Shown here one piece after another: positions 35,812 through 44,534 of a DNA stretch of 64,000 nt. Source of the stretch: Microbispora hainanensis. Its GTDB lineage: Bacteria > Actinomycetota > Actinomycetes > Streptosporangiales > Streptosporangiaceae. Under the pieces are notes generated by a model that worked only from the letters and a program-made list of their open reading frames with translations, did not search any database and had not been told where the DNA came from. Position numbers and translations under genes: made by a program. The number at the start of each line of letters is the position of its first letter. Within the stretch, counting starts at the first letter, position 1. The stretch lies in NCBI RefSeq assembly GCF_006874475.1, contig NZ_VIRM01000026.1, forward strand, positions 53,791 through 117,790, given 5' to 3'.

Positions 35812-38010
35812 CTATGCCCGGGGAGATCGGCGGCTCTCCTCACTCAGGTCGCAGGCGGAAGACCTGCGGAGGAACGCGGGCGGGCGCGGCTCCGGGATGA
35901 CACGTATCTCTTCGGGCAGCCCGTCCACGTGCACCTCGCCGCTGTCCTCCCGGGCCTCCAGGTCGACCCGGGCACCGGCGATCGGGAATCCGGAGATGCA
36001 CAACTCCCCGAACCCCTTGGGCAGCACCGGCGCGATCCACACCCTGCGGCTCGGCACCCACGGGTCGAAGCGGAGCAGGAGCCGTAGGAGCTGGATCGGT
36101 GTGGCCGAGGCCCAGGCCTGCGGCGAGCACGAGGTCGGGTAGGGCACCGGCAGGTCGAAGTCCGTCCTGTCGAACCCGCAGAAGAGCTCGGGCAGCCGGT
36201 CGCCGAACGCGTGGGCGGCGTCGAGCAGGCCGGTGGCGATGCGCTGGGCCTCCTCCACGAACCCGTAGCGCATGAGCCCGGACGCCACGAGCGCGCTGTC
36301 GTGCGGCCAGACGGACCCGTTGTGATAGCTCATCGGGTTGTACGCGCCCATGTCGGAGGCGAGGGTCCGGATGCCGAAGCCGGAGAACATCCGGGGCGAC
36401 AGCAGGTGCTCGGCCACGGCCGGGGCCTTGTCTCGGTCGACGATCCCGGACCACATGCAGTGGCCCATGTTGGAGGCGAGCGCGTCGATCGGGCGGCCCT
36501 CGTGGTCGAGCCCGACGGCGAAGTAGCCGCGGTCGGGCAGCCAGAACCGTTCGTTGAACCGGGCACGCAGATCCGCGGCCCGTTGCCGGTAGAGCTCCTC
36601 GGTCTCGGTGTCGCGCGCCTCCTTGGCGAAGTAGTGGCGGGCGATGTAGGCGGCGTAGACGTATCCCTGCACCTCGGCCAGGGCGATGGGCGGCCGGGCG
36701 ATCGTGCCGTCGGCGAAGTTGATGCCGTCGAAGGAGTCCTTCCAGCCCTGGTTGAGCAGGCCCTGGTCGGTCTTGCGCCGATACGACAGGAACCCGTCGC
36801 GCATGCCGTACCGTTCGATCCACTCCAGCGCGGCGTCGGCGTGCGGGATCAGCCGCTCCACCGCCGCCCGGTGCAGGCCCCAGCGGCGCAGCTCGCCGAG
36901 GAGGATGACGAACAGCGGGCTGGCGTCGACCGAGCCGTAGTAGGCGTGCCCGGCGGCCGACGTGTCGTCCTGCCGCGCACCGTAGCGCAGCTCGTGCATG
37001 ATCTTGCCGGGCTCCTCCTCGGTCAACGGGTCGACCTTGGTGCCCTGCAGGGCGGCCAGCCGGCCGAGCGTGCCGTGCGCCAGCTCGGGATCGAGCGGCA
37101 GGGCCATCCACGAGCTGAGCAGCGAGTCGCGGCCGAACAGCGTCATGAACCAGGGCGCCCCGGCGGCGACGGTGGGCGGCTGATCGGGTTGCCCGGGATC
37201 GAACAGCCGCAGCGCGCCGAGGTCCTTCTGCGACTGGCGCAGGATTGCCGCCAGCGCGGTGTTGGTCGTCGTCACCTTGGGCAGGCGCTTGTCCCACTCG
37301 AAGAGCTGCCCGGCTCGCTGGACCAGCAGGGGCGACAGCTGCTTCTCGGTGTACCACGGCTCGGTCTCGATCGCGTCGATGATCGGGTTGGCCTGCAGGC
37401 AGCCCGTCCACTCGCCGCGCGCCGGCACCACCACACGGAAGACGAGCAGGCGCGGATTGATCATCGGCAGCACGGGCGTGCTGCCGGCCTTGGCGACCAC
37501 CCGCACTCCCCTGGCCTTGCTGCCCGAGAACATGCGCAGCGACCGCTCGTCCGCCACGGTGGTCACGTCGGCCACCCAGTGCACCCGGTGGGTCTTCACC
37601 TCGAACAGGTCGCACACGTCGGAGCCGATGTGCAGGGTCACCATGCAGCCGGCCGGCTCGTGGGACATGTTGCGGATGGTGATGTCCTCCGACAGTCCGC
37701 CGCCGACGTACCGGTCACGCACGGTCAGCAGCGTGCTCTCCGCCTGCCCAGGCCGCGGCGCCGTCCGGCCGACGAAGGTCGCGTGGTACGGCTCGCCGGT
37801 GAGGACCTGGAGCTCCTCGATCGGGCTGTCGTCGACGCGCAGTTCCCAGTGGGACAGCAGCCGGGTGTCCGCGTAGTAGATGCCGTGCGCCGACCCGGGC
37901 AGGACGTCGCCGTTGCGGGCCGACACGCAGAACGATCCCCCGGCCACGAGTGTCATGGCGCCCCCGCCGATGGCGCTGGGCTGTCCCTCGAACGTCCACC
38001 CGCTCGTCAT
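35812..38010 (-). CDS. amylo-alpha-1,6-glucosidase / glycogen-debranching-type protein
   Basis: 732 residues. N-terminal beta domain (GSFCVSARNGDVLPGSAHGIYYADTRLLS, a glycogen debranching N-terminal domain) and C-terminal (alpha/alpha)6 barrel: WFMTLFGRDSLLSSWMALPL, NQGWKDSFDGINFADG, MSYHNGSVWPHDSALVASG, YPTSCSPQAWASATPIQLL. Cytoplasmic, probably acting on alpha-glucans or a glucoside. ATG at 38010 is preferred to GTG at 38019 because GGGGTG sits seven bases before it. Confidence 0.9.
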   Translation of the reverse strand: MTSGWTFEGQPSAIGGGAMTLVAGGSFCVSARNGDVLPGSAHGIYYADTRLLSHWELRVDDSPIEELQVLTGEPYHATFVGRTAPRPGQAESTLLTVRDRYVGGGLSEDITIRNMSHEPAGCMVTLHIGSDVCDLFEVKTHRVHWVADVTTVADERSLRMFSGSKARGVRVVAKAGSTPVLPMINPRLLVFRVVVPARGEWTGCLQANPIIDAIETEPWYTEKQLSPLLVQRAGQLFEWDKRLPKVTTTNTALAAILRQSQKDLGALRLFDPGQPDQPPTVAAGAPWFMTLFGRDSLLSSWMALPLDPELAHGTLGRLAALQGTKVDPLTEEEPGKIMHELRYGARQDDTSAAGHAYYGSVDASPLFVILLGELRRWGLHRAAVERLIPHADAALEWIERYGMRDGFLSYRRKTDQGLLNQGWKDSFDGINFADGTIARPPIALAEVQGYVYAAYIARHYFAKEARDTETEELYRQRAADLRARFNERFWLPDRGYFAVGLDHEGRPIDALASNMGHCMWSGIVDRDKAPAVAEHLLSPRMFSGFGIRTLASDMGAYNPMSYHNGSVWPHDSALVASGLMRYGFVEEAQRIATGLLDAAHAFGDRLPELFCGFDRTDFDLPVPYPTSCSPQAWASATPIQLLRLLLRFDPWVPSRRVWIAPVLPKGFGELCISGFPIAGARVDLEAREDSGEVHVDGLPEEIRVIPEPRPPAFLRRSSACDLSEESRRSPRA

Positions 38011-38163
38011 GCCGATCACCCCGGCCCCCGGTGCCTGTTCCTGACGGTTGCCCTCATACCCGGAGGTTGCGCAAGTTTTCGCCTGATATGCGGTCTTATA
38101 TCCGCATCAAGTGATCCGAAGGGGTTTACTCGGCCATGACCTGGCGTTTCCTACCCTTCCGCC

Positions 38164-38364
38164 ATGCACAGATGGATGAGCTCGGAGGGGCACGAGGTAG
38201 ACGTGGTCGTCATCGAGGGCCGCCCCCTGCTGCGCGTACGACACCTGGGCTACCACATCGGCTACTGCGCCTCCGTCGCGGAGGTGGCGGCCCACCTCGA
38301 TCTCGCCGACCTGGTGGAGGTCGTCGACCTGCCTCACGCCGCCAGGGCCCGTGGACAAGGATGA
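38164..38364 (+). CDS. small conserved-looking protein, 66 residues
   Basis: MHRWMSSEGHEVDVVVIEGR and RVRHLGYHIGYCASVAEVAA look like a compact beta-alpha fold, and the codon pattern is coding. No ribosome site is evident, so the transcript may be leaderless. A perfect palindromic terminator starts one base after the stop, which supports a real gene. Function unknown. Confidence 0.6.
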   Translation: MHRWMSSEGHEVDVVVIEGRPLLRVRHLGYHIGYCASVAEVAAHLDLADLVEVVDLPHAARARGQG

Positions 38365-38389
38365 GGGGTGAGCCGGACCGGCTCACCCC
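38365..38389. terminator. bidirectional terminator
   Basis: Perfect inverted repeat with 12-nt arms (GGGGTGAGCCGG) and a one-base centre, between the convergent 66-residue gene and the secreted-protein gene. Confidence 0.8.
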
Positions 38390-38429
38390 TCCCTCTGGTC
38401 ACCGCGTCGCCTCACCGCGGCGCGGACGC

Positions 38430-39116
38430 TCAGTCCTCCCAGCCCGGCATGTTCCAGAAGCTGTCGGCCGCGGCCGCCTTGGGCTGCGCCTGGGCCTTGG
38501 GCTTGGCCTTGGCGGCGGTCTTCGCCTTGCCGGCCTGCGGCATGCCCCAGCCCGGCATCTCACGCACCCAGGCGTCGGCGGCCTCGTCGTCGGTCTTCGC
38601 GCTGGACGGCTTACCCCCGAAGTCATTGCCGGACATCTTGGTGTATGTCGGCTGGTTGGACGTGGGGTGAAGGAAGACGTCCTGCGGCGAGCCCTGGCCG
38701 CTGTTCCGCTTGGCGGGCATCGTGAACATGGAGCCCGGCTGCGATCCGGTCACCTGGTTGCCGTTCGCACCGGCCAGCGGGCTGCCTCCGGGATTTCCGA
38801 CCGGCTGCGTGCCGGCCTGCCCGCCGCGGGCCGCGCCGTCGCTCGGCGCCTGCCTGCTCTGGCCGTTCGCCGCCGGTCCGCTCGCCCGCTCCTCGGCCTC
38901 GTCGTCCGCCGGGAAGAACGGGCCGACCTTCGCGCCCTTGTCCAGGATGTCCAGGCTCTTGGAGGCGACGATGTCGGGCTCCTCCGGGTGGTTCATCGCC
39001 ATCGCGGCGATCTGCTTGCCGGGCGACATCGGCTCCTTGGCGGACAGCGGAGCCGGGTCCGCGGGAGCGGGGCCCGAAAGCAGGGCCGCGGCGAGTACGG
39101 CAGTACAAAGAGGCAT
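38430..39116 (-). CDS. secreted low-complexity protein (paralogue A)
   Basis: 228 residues. Signal peptide MPLCTAVLAAALLSGPAPA, then a disordered Gly/Gln/Pro-rich body and a Lys/Ala repeat (KAKTAAKAKPKAQAQPKAAA) with two similar Trp motifs, REMPGWGMP and WNMPGWED, near the end. No known domain. The first 16 residues and about 100 bases upstream are shared with the gene at 40371-40970. Possible cell-surface role. Confidence 0.75.
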   Translation of the reverse strand: MPLCTAVLAAALLSGPAPADPAPLSAKEPMSPGKQIAAMAMNHPEEPDIVASKSLDILDKGAKVGPFFPADDEAEERASGPAANGQSRQAPSDGAARGGQAGTQPVGNPGGSPLAGANGNQVTGSQPGSMFTMPAKRNSGQGSPQDVFLHPTSNQPTYTKMSGNDFGGKPSSAKTDDEAADAWVREMPGWGMPQAGKAKTAAKAKPKAQAQPKAAAADSFWNMPGWED

Positions 39117-39384
39117 GAGAATTTCCCCCGAAATCTCGTGGACGGTACAAGAACGAAGGTAAGCGCACGATGCCGGTCCATCACGGACCCGATGCTCAGT
39201 GTCCGGTCAAATAAGAGGATCAGCCGCTTCAGGACATAGACCCCCAGCTCACCCCCTGCTTCGCCCATTACGGAAATGACCGCGCCACGACAAAATTGCC
39301 CGTACGGCAATGCATGCGGCGAAAACGGGCGCGGCAAGAGACGGGGAGGAGGCGAGAGGAGGCGAGGAAGCGGCGAAAACGGAA

Positions 39385-39414
39385 CGGGGGCGAGCCGTGA
39401 GCGGCTCACCCCCG
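39385..39414 (-). terminator. terminator after fasciclin gene
   Basis: Stem of CGGGGG and GAGCCG arms with a four-base loop, followed on the minus strand by GTTCCGTTTT. It lies 27 bases after the fasciclin stop. Confidence 0.8.
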
Positions 39415-39440
39415 TGAAGACTGTTTCAGACGACGGCCGG

Positions 39441-40106
39441 TTACCTCGGCATGAGGACCTTGTCGACCGCGTAAATGGTGGCGTTGCTCGTCGCGATGTT
39501 TCCACAGGTCACAGTGGCGTCGTTGACCTTGAGGGTGGAGTCGGACCCCGAGACGGTGAGCTTGCGCCCCTCGAGGGTGGTGAGCTGGCCGTGCATGTCC
39601 GCCGGCGCCTTACGTCCCTTGACCACGTGGTAGGCCAGCAGCCCCCTGAGCGACTTGCGGTTCGACATCAGCTGGTCGAGCTGGTTCTTCGGGATCTTGT
39701 TGAAGGCGTCGTTCGTCGGCGCGAACACCGTGATGTCCTGGGCGGAGTTGAGGGTCTCGGTCAGGCCGGCCTTCTTCACCACGCGCGCCAAGGTGGACAG
39801 CATCGGGATGTCGGAGATCGCGGTGCCGACCGGCACCTTGGCGAGCTCGGCGGGGCTGCCCTTGCCCGAGGCCGGCAGCGAGGAGCAGCCCGCGCCGACG
39901 GGCGTCCCGGAGACCGACGGAGACGGGGATCCCGTCGCGGTGGGGCTCTCGCTCGCCTCCGCGCTGGGAGTCTCGCTGGTCATGTCCGTTGCGGTCTCGT
40001 TGGCCGCGACCGGAGCCGCGGGATTGCCGCCGCCCTGGCTGCCGCACGCCGCGGACATCGAAAGCGCCGCGGTCAGGGCGGCAAGGGCGAGCAGACGGGT
40101 ATTCAT
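39441..40106 (-). CDS. fasciclin (FAS1) domain lipoprotein
   Basis: 221 residues. Lipoprotein signal MNTRLLALAALTAALSMSAA then Cys, a Thr/Ser/Pro linker, and one FAS1 domain (about 85-220): STLARVVKKAGLTETLNSAQ, ITVFAPTNDAFNKIP, LLAYHVVKGRK and the final NATIYAVDKVLMPR. FAS1 proteins mediate adhesion; the mycobacterial MPB70/MPT83 proteins are relatives. AAGGAAA precedes the ATG. Confidence 0.94.
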   Translation of the reverse strand: MNTRLLALAALTAALSMSAACGSQGGGNPAAPVAANETATDMTSETPSAEASESPTATGSPSPSVSGTPVGAGCSSLPASGKGSPAELAKVPVGTAISDIPMLSTLARVVKKAGLTETLNSAQDITVFAPTNDAFNKIPKNQLDQLMSNRKSLRGLLAYHVVKGRKAPADMHGQLTTLEGRKLTVSGSDSTLKVNDATVTCGNIATSNATIYAVDKVLMPR

Positions 40107-40279
40107 GATCGTGTTTCCTTAGTCGTGGAAAGGTCGTTGCTGGGTGGTTGGTCGGGTGCGTGATGAGACACGGAACGGGCGCACCGATCGGTCCTGGGGA
40201 CCGGACGCGGTGCCCGGCGTGCCACCCGCACGACCGTCCGCGCCGTCGGCGACCCCTGTGGACGGCGACACCGGAAGAG

Positions 40280-40312
40280 CCCGCCACACCGGCTCAGGAC
40301 CGGTATGGCGGG
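40280..40312 (-). terminator. terminator between paralogue B and fasciclin gene
   Basis: 13-bp stem with one mismatch (arms CCCGCCACACCGG and CCGGTATGGCGGG), then CTCTTCC on the minus strand. Confidence 0.65.
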
Positions 40313-40370
40313 CCGTTCTGACGGGCCGGTCACACGGGCCTCTTCCGTCAGGCCGTCTGGAGTTGGCTCA

Positions 40371-40970
40371 CTAGCGCGGCCGCTGGTGCTGGCGGGGCCG
40401 TGTGACCGTCTTCTGGCGCGCCGTCTTCGGCTGCACCGTCCTCGGCTGCACCGTCTTCGGCTGCACGGTCTTCGGCTGCACGGTCTTCGGCTGTACCGCC
40501 TTCTGCTCCCCCTGCGGCAGCGGATAGATCCTGGTCGACTGGACGCCCTGCAGCGGGCCGAAGGTGAACGGCTGCGGCGCCTGCCCGTTCGAGCCGGAAG
40601 CGACGACGGGCCGGATGAAGACGTCGCGTGTCTTGGGATCGATCACCGGGACGTACTTCGTCGTGGTCTGTCCTTCGGCCGCCGTGCCGTCGGCCCCGGC
40701 CGGCGATCGGGGAGTTGTGGCGCTGTCGTCGCGCTCGCCGTCCATCCCGCTGGGAGTCATCCATGGCGGCGACTGGGGGAGGGTGGACGGGGATCCCCCG
40801 GCCTGCGGCACCATGGCGGGCAGCGTCGCGAATTGCGGCCGGTCCGTGGACGGCGGCGTGGCGTTGGTGTTGTCCGTGGTTGCCCTCGTCCCGGGCGGGG
40901 CCGGGTCCGGCGGCACGGCGGCCGGCCCGGAAAGCAGGGCGGCGGCCAGTACGGCTGTGCAGAGAGGCAT
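40371..40970 (-). CDS. secreted repeat protein (paralogue B)
   Basis: 199 residues. Signal peptide MPLCTAVLAAALLSGPAA identical at its start to paralogue A, then an unrelated Thr/Pro/Gln-rich body. A short ordered-looking segment KYVPVIDPKTRDVFIRPVVA is followed by five tandem VQPKT units and a basic tail. The upstream 100 bases also match paralogue A, so promoter and signal peptide were copied together while the mature part diverged. Function unknown. Confidence 0.72.
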   Translation of the reverse strand: MPLCTAVLAAALLSGPAAVPPDPAPPGTRATTDNTNATPPSTDRPQFATLPAMVPQAGGSPSTLPQSPPWMTPSGMDGERDDSATTPRSPAGADGTAAEGQTTTKYVPVIDPKTRDVFIRPVVASGSNGQAPQPFTFGPLQGVQSTRIYPLPQGEQKAVQPKTVQPKTVQPKTVQPRTVQPKTARQKTVTRPRQHQRPR

Positions 40971-41148
40971 GAGACTCCCCCGAGGTCATGGATGATACGA
41001 GCACGACGGTAAGCGCCGCACCGGGGAGTGATCACGCATCCGACGACCAATGTCGGGTCAAGCATGATGATCGGGCGCTTCACCCGTAAAGATCCCATCA
41101 GGCCAGCAAGCGGCCTCGGCACGGCCGTCGAGAGGGCCGGACGGGCTC

Positions 41149-41238
41149 GCCGGCGCACCGTCGCTTGGCCGGCGCACCGTCGCTTGGCCGGCGGTCTCAG
41201 CCGGCGGTCTCAGCCGGCGGTCTCAGTCGGCGGTCTCA
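41149..41238. repeat. two adjoining tandem repeats
   Basis: GCCGGCGCACCGTCGCTTG twice (41149-41186), then GCCGGCGGTCTCA four times (41187-41238, last copy starting GTCGG). The last unit covers the stop codon of the HicB-like gene, so repeat slippage may have set its C-terminus. Confidence 0.9.
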
Positions 41239-41460
41239 GTCGGGGAGCCTGACCTCGATCGGCACCACGATCGGCGGATGCTGGGGCGGGTGCGGCACGG
41301 GCCGGCGCTCGAAGTAGTGCTCCAGTGCCTGCCGCAGCCGGTCGAGCGCCTCGTCGACCGAGTGCCCTTCGCAGGCGACCTCGACCTGGACGCACCGCGC
41401 GCAGTACAGGCCGTCGTCCCCGGCGGTGACGGTCGCGGTCAGCCGCAAGGTCCGTCCCAT
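41236..41460 (-). CDS. HicB-like small protein
   Basis: 74 residues: VTAGDDGLYCARCVQVEVAC and HSVDEALDRLRQALEHYFER match the partial RNase-H-like fold of HicB antitoxins. The C-terminal DNA-binding domain of full HicB is absent and no HicA toxin is adjacent, so it is an orphan. It ends in a Pro-rich tail. Confidence 0.75.
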   Translation of the reverse strand: MGRTLRLTATVTAGDDGLYCARCVQVEVACEGHSVDEALDRLRQALEHYFERRPVPHPPQHPPIVVPIEVRLPD

Positions 41461-41635
41461 GCTCCCACCGTGCGCGGCGGCGGGCCGGGGTAATCCCGGC
41501 GCGCGGGCAACACTGCGGAGATTCCCCGCCCTTCGGCTCCGCGACCTATGCGCTTCGTGCCGATTTTGCCTGATAAGGAGGCACTTCAAGGGCTCACCGC
41601 GAGGAGGGCGGGCTTCCTCGGGTAGGGCCGGGCCC

Positions 41636-41872
41636 ATGGGCAAGAAGGACAAGAAGGGCAAGAAGGAAGAGCCGTCGGTGGGCGACGAGGTCACCTGGAA
41701 GAGCCACGGCGGCGAGGCGGCCGGCAAGGTCGAGAAGAAGATCACCGAGCGTACGGAGGAGGCGGGCCGCACCGTGGCCGCCTCGCCCGAGGACCCGCAG
41801 TTCCTCGTACGCAGCGAGAAGAGCGGCGGGACGGCGGTGCACCAACCGTCGGCCCTCCAGCCGAAGGAGTGA
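41636..41872 (+). CDS. DUF2945 (HVA1/Tudor-type) protein
   Basis: 78 residues: a Lys-rich start (MGKKDKKGKKEE) then VGDEVTWKSHGGEAAGKVEKKITERT, the Tudor-like DUF2945 core, and DPQFLVRSEKSGGTAVHQPSAL. Function unknown. Followed after one base by a DUF3140-like frame, a pair often found together. Confidence 0.85.
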   Translation: MGKKDKKGKKEEPSVGDEVTWKSHGGEAAGKVEKKITERTEEAGRTVAASPEDPQFLVRSEKSGGTAVHQPSALQPKE

Positions 41873-41873
41873 C

Positions 41874-42134
41874 GTGACGGCCGGCAGGCAGCGGGCCGCC
41901 GCCGAGTTCGGCCAGGCGGTCGGCATGTCCGCGGCCGAACTGGAGCGATGGCCGCGCGAGGAGCCGTCGAAGGCGGTCGGTGACAAGCCGGACGGCGCGA
42001 CGCCGGGTTCGCGGGCGCGCGCCGGGGGTCGCGCCCGCCATGCCGGTCGTCCTCCCGCCGCAATGTCGTCTCCGACACATCGCGCCCTGCTGCGCGCAGC
42101 CGGGGCCGGGCGGCACGCGCCGGAGACTCCCTAG
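41874..42134 (+). CDS. DUF3140-like protein, probably degenerate
   Basis: 86 residues. Only the N-terminal part (EFGQAVGMSAAELERWPREEPSKAVGDKPDGA) resembles DUF3140; the remainder (RARAGGRARHAGRPPAAM) is arginine-rich and looks like out-of-frame sequence, so a frameshift near codon 40 is likely. The GTG start lies one base after the DUF2945 stop. Confidence 0.55.
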   Translation: MTAGRQRAAAEFGQAVGMSAAELERWPREEPSKAVGDKPDGATPGSRARAGGRARHAGRPPAAMSSPTHRALLRAAGAGRHAPETP

Positions 42135-42310
42135 TTGAGCGTCTTCTTCCAGTGGAAGCCGCCAGGCAGGTTCACGGTGAGGGTGCGGCGCCCGTCCGCC
42201 GTCTTCGTGACGCGGAAGGCGCGTCCGCCGAAGCTGTGCCCGACGCCGCCGCGCGAGAGGTTGAGCCTGAACGGTCCCATCTTGATCGCTTTTCGGTAGC
42301 TCCAGCCCAT
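42131..42310 (-). CDS. DUF4236 family small protein
   Basis: 59 residues: MGWSYRKAIKMGPFRLNLSR, GGVGHSFGGRAFRV and a C-terminal beta strand LTVNLPGGFHWKK fit DUF4236. ATG at 42310 has a perfect AAGGAGG site. Function unknown. Confidence 0.9.
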   Translation of the reverse strand: MGWSYRKAIKMGPFRLNLSRGGVGHSFGGRAFRVTKTADGRRTLTVNLPGGFHWKKTLN

Positions 42311-42546
42311 GAGTTCCTCCTTGATCTGCCGTGCCCCGCGACTACCCCGGAAGACGACCAGCACACCGGCCGACGGATCATCTCCGTTTACGGCCGTGCT
42401 GCCGGGTATGGCCACCAACGAGCTGTCCGGCCGTCAGGAACGCGATCGGATCGCCGAGCGGGCGCCGGAGGCGACGGACCCGACCTCGTCGGCGGGTCTC
42501 CACCTCCTCGCGGGGACGCCTGCCCGAGAGCGGAAGGAGCTGTGCG

Positions 42547-42954
42547 ATGGGACACGCCGGAGTGATGCTGGAGACCTATCCCGCCGACCTCGGCGGCGTG
42601 GACAGGCAGGTGCTCGCCAACTGCATCGAGGCCTGCTTCGACTGCGCGCAGACCTGTACGGCCTGCGCCGACGCCTGCCTGAGCGAGCACGCGGTGGCCG
42701 AGCTCGTCCGCTGCATCCGCACCAACCTCGACTGCGCCGACATCTGCGCCACCACGGGCCGTGTGCTGTCGCGGCACACGGGCTACGACGCGAACCTGAC
42801 GCGCGCCCAGCTTGAGGCATGCGCGCAGGCGTGCCGCAGTTGCGGCGACGAGTGCGGCCTGCACGCCCACATGCACGAGCACTGCCGGGTGTGCGCCGAG
42901 GCGTGCCGTCGCTGCGCCCAGGCCTGCAACGAGTTGCTGGCCGCGCTCGGCTGA
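42547..42954 (+). CDS. Cys-rich four-helix copper-binding protein (DUF326/Csp-like)
   Basis: 135 residues with about 18 cysteines in CxxxC and CxxC spacing along helices: NCIEACFDCAQTCTACADAC, CIRTNLDCADICA, ACAQACRSCGDECG, HCRVCAEACRRCAQAC. Csp-type proteins pack four helices around many Cu(I) ions for storage or detoxification. No export signal, so it is cytosolic. AAGGAG site. A MarR gene follows on the same strand. Confidence 0.9.
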   Translation: MGHAGVMLETYPADLGGVDRQVLANCIEACFDCAQTCTACADACLSEHAVAELVRCIRTNLDCADICATTGRVLSRHTGYDANLTRAQLEACAQACRSCGDECGLHAHMHEHCRVCAEACRRCAQACNELLAALG

Positions 42955-43080
42955 GCACCCGCTCTCCGCCTTCTCCCCGGGGCCGGCTCGCCAGGATGAC
43001 TCCCACGGCGCGGCCTCGCCCGCCGTACGTCGCCGGGGCGTTGGCATGGCCGCGGCGGAGACCGTGTAAAAACTGTTCCT

Positions 43081-43584
43081 ATGGCAAAGGAAGCGGACGA
43101 GGAGCCGATCGGCGACGACCTGGAGGCCGTCACCGCCGCCGTGCTCACCGCCTCGCGTGTGCTCGTCGGGATATCGGCGCGGTCGCTGGCCGCCGCGGAG
43201 GACCGGGTCACCCTGCCGCAGTTCCGCATGTTGATGGTGGTCGGACAGGGCGAGACCAAGCTGGTGACGCTGGCGGACAAGCTGGGCGTCAATCCGTCGA
43301 CGGCCATGCGTATGGCAGGCCGCCTCGCCGTCGCCGGCCTGCTGAAGCGTGAGGTGAATCCGCAGAACCGCCGGGAGACGCTGCTGCGGCTGACCGACAA
43401 CGGGCGGCGCATCGTGGAGGAGGTCACCGCCCGGCGCAAGGAGGAGATCGCCGCGATCCTCACGCGGATGACGCCGTCCCGGCGGCAGGCCCTCATCACC
43501 GCCATGCGGGAGTTCAACGACGCGGCGGGCGAACCGCCCGCCCGCATCGCCTTCCCGCTCGGCTGGCCCTGCCCGTCCGCCTGA
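43081..43584 (+). CDS. MarR-family transcriptional regulator
   Basis: 167 residues: LPQFRMLMVVGQGET, LADKLGVNPSTAMRMAGRLAVAGLLKR, VNPQNRRETLLRLTDNGRR form the winged helix. No ribosome site before the ATG but TGTAAAAACT eight bases upstream could be a -10 box of a leaderless transcript. Third MarR gene in the window. Confidence 0.9.
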   Translation: MAKEADEEPIGDDLEAVTAAVLTASRVLVGISARSLAAAEDRVTLPQFRMLMVVGQGETKLVTLADKLGVNPSTAMRMAGRLAVAGLLKREVNPQNRRETLLRLTDNGRRIVEEVTARRKEEIAAILTRMTPSRRQALITAMREFNDAAGEPPARIAFPLGWPCPSA

Positions 43585-43635
43585 CCGTCATCTGCCGCGG
43601 TTTCCACGCCGCGGCTCGGACGCGGGATCCGGGGT

Positions 43636-44274
43636 TCAGCAGCCCGAGGCGGCGCAGGCTCCGGGGATGAGCCCGGGGGTTCCGTCGGCGCCGGACGGCA
43701 CCTCACCCTGGTCCTGACCGCTGCCGCCCTTCGAGGCGCCGCCCGTCTTGCCCGACGAGCCGGTGCCGGCGTGGCCCGTGCTCTTCCCGCCGGAGGCGGA
43801 GCCGCCGCCCGAGGAGGCGGTGTCCGCGCCGCCTCCACCGGACGCCTGCGATCCGCCGGAGCCGTCCCCGCCGGCGCCCTGGTCGGCTGCCCCCTGATCC
43901 CCTGAGCCCTGGTCGGCCGCGCCCTCATTCGCCGAACCCTGGTCGGCCGGGCCCTGGTCCGCCGCGCCCTGGTCCACCGGGCCCTCCGCGTCCTGCCCGC
44001 CCTCGTCGCCCTGTCCGCCGTCCGCGGCGGAACCGGCGTCCTGCGCGGGGGCCGACTGCCCGGCCCCGGCTCCGGCGGGCGGGTCCGTGGGACCGAACCC
44101 GCCGCGCAGCGCGAAGCCCGCTCCCCCGGCCGCCAGCACGGCCACCAGGGCCACGGCGGCGATGACGACGGGCTTCGTGTTCTTGGTCCTGGGGGGCGGC
44201 TCCTCCTGGCTGGAGAGGATCTCCTGCCGGAACCGGTCATCGTGGCTCGTCTGTGACGGGACGCGCCCTTGCAT
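43636..44274 (-). CDS. membrane-anchored Gly/Asp/Gln-rich repeat protein
   Basis: 212 residues from ATG 44274. A short cytoplasmic tail, one membrane helix (VVIAAVALVAVLAAGGAGFA), then an extracellular low-complexity region with DQGAADQGP-type repeats and Gly/Ser tracts, ending PGLIPGACAASGC with two cysteines close to the end. No domain recognised; probably a wall-spanning stalk. Confidence 0.7.
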   Translation of the reverse strand: MQGRVPSQTSHDDRFRQEILSSQEEPPPRTKNTKPVVIAAVALVAVLAAGGAGFALRGGFGPTDPPAGAGAGQSAPAQDAGSAADGGQGDEGGQDAEGPVDQGAADQGPADQGSANEGAADQGSGDQGAADQGAGGDGSGGSQASGGGGADTASSGGGSASGGKSTGHAGTGSSGKTGGASKGGSGQDQGEVPSGADGTPGLIPGACAASGC

Positions 44275-44534
44275 GTGAGACAACTCCCAGCGGTCGTGTT
44301 CGGGGGAAACCTCCACGGCTTCCGCGGGTGGCTGCCCACCCTAACCCCACCCGTGACCGAATTTCACATAGACGGCTAAACAATCATGAATCTCCCACAA
44401 AGCGCCGGACCTGCGATGTCGGTACGAGTCGCCCGATCCTGCTCATGGACCTGAGTGCTCACCCGGCTCCAGGACGCGCCGGCAGTGCTCGACGATCCAG
44501 CTCGGCGAAAGCTCGCCGCAAGCCCGGCGAAAGC

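Noticed and set aside
36211..38139. 642-codon plus-strand frame over the debranching-type gene
   Set aside because: Antisense shadow; low-complexity translation and no ribosome site.
41236..41460. Complete HicAB toxin-antitoxin system
   Set aside because: No HicA-like gene on either side and the HicB DNA-binding domain is absent.
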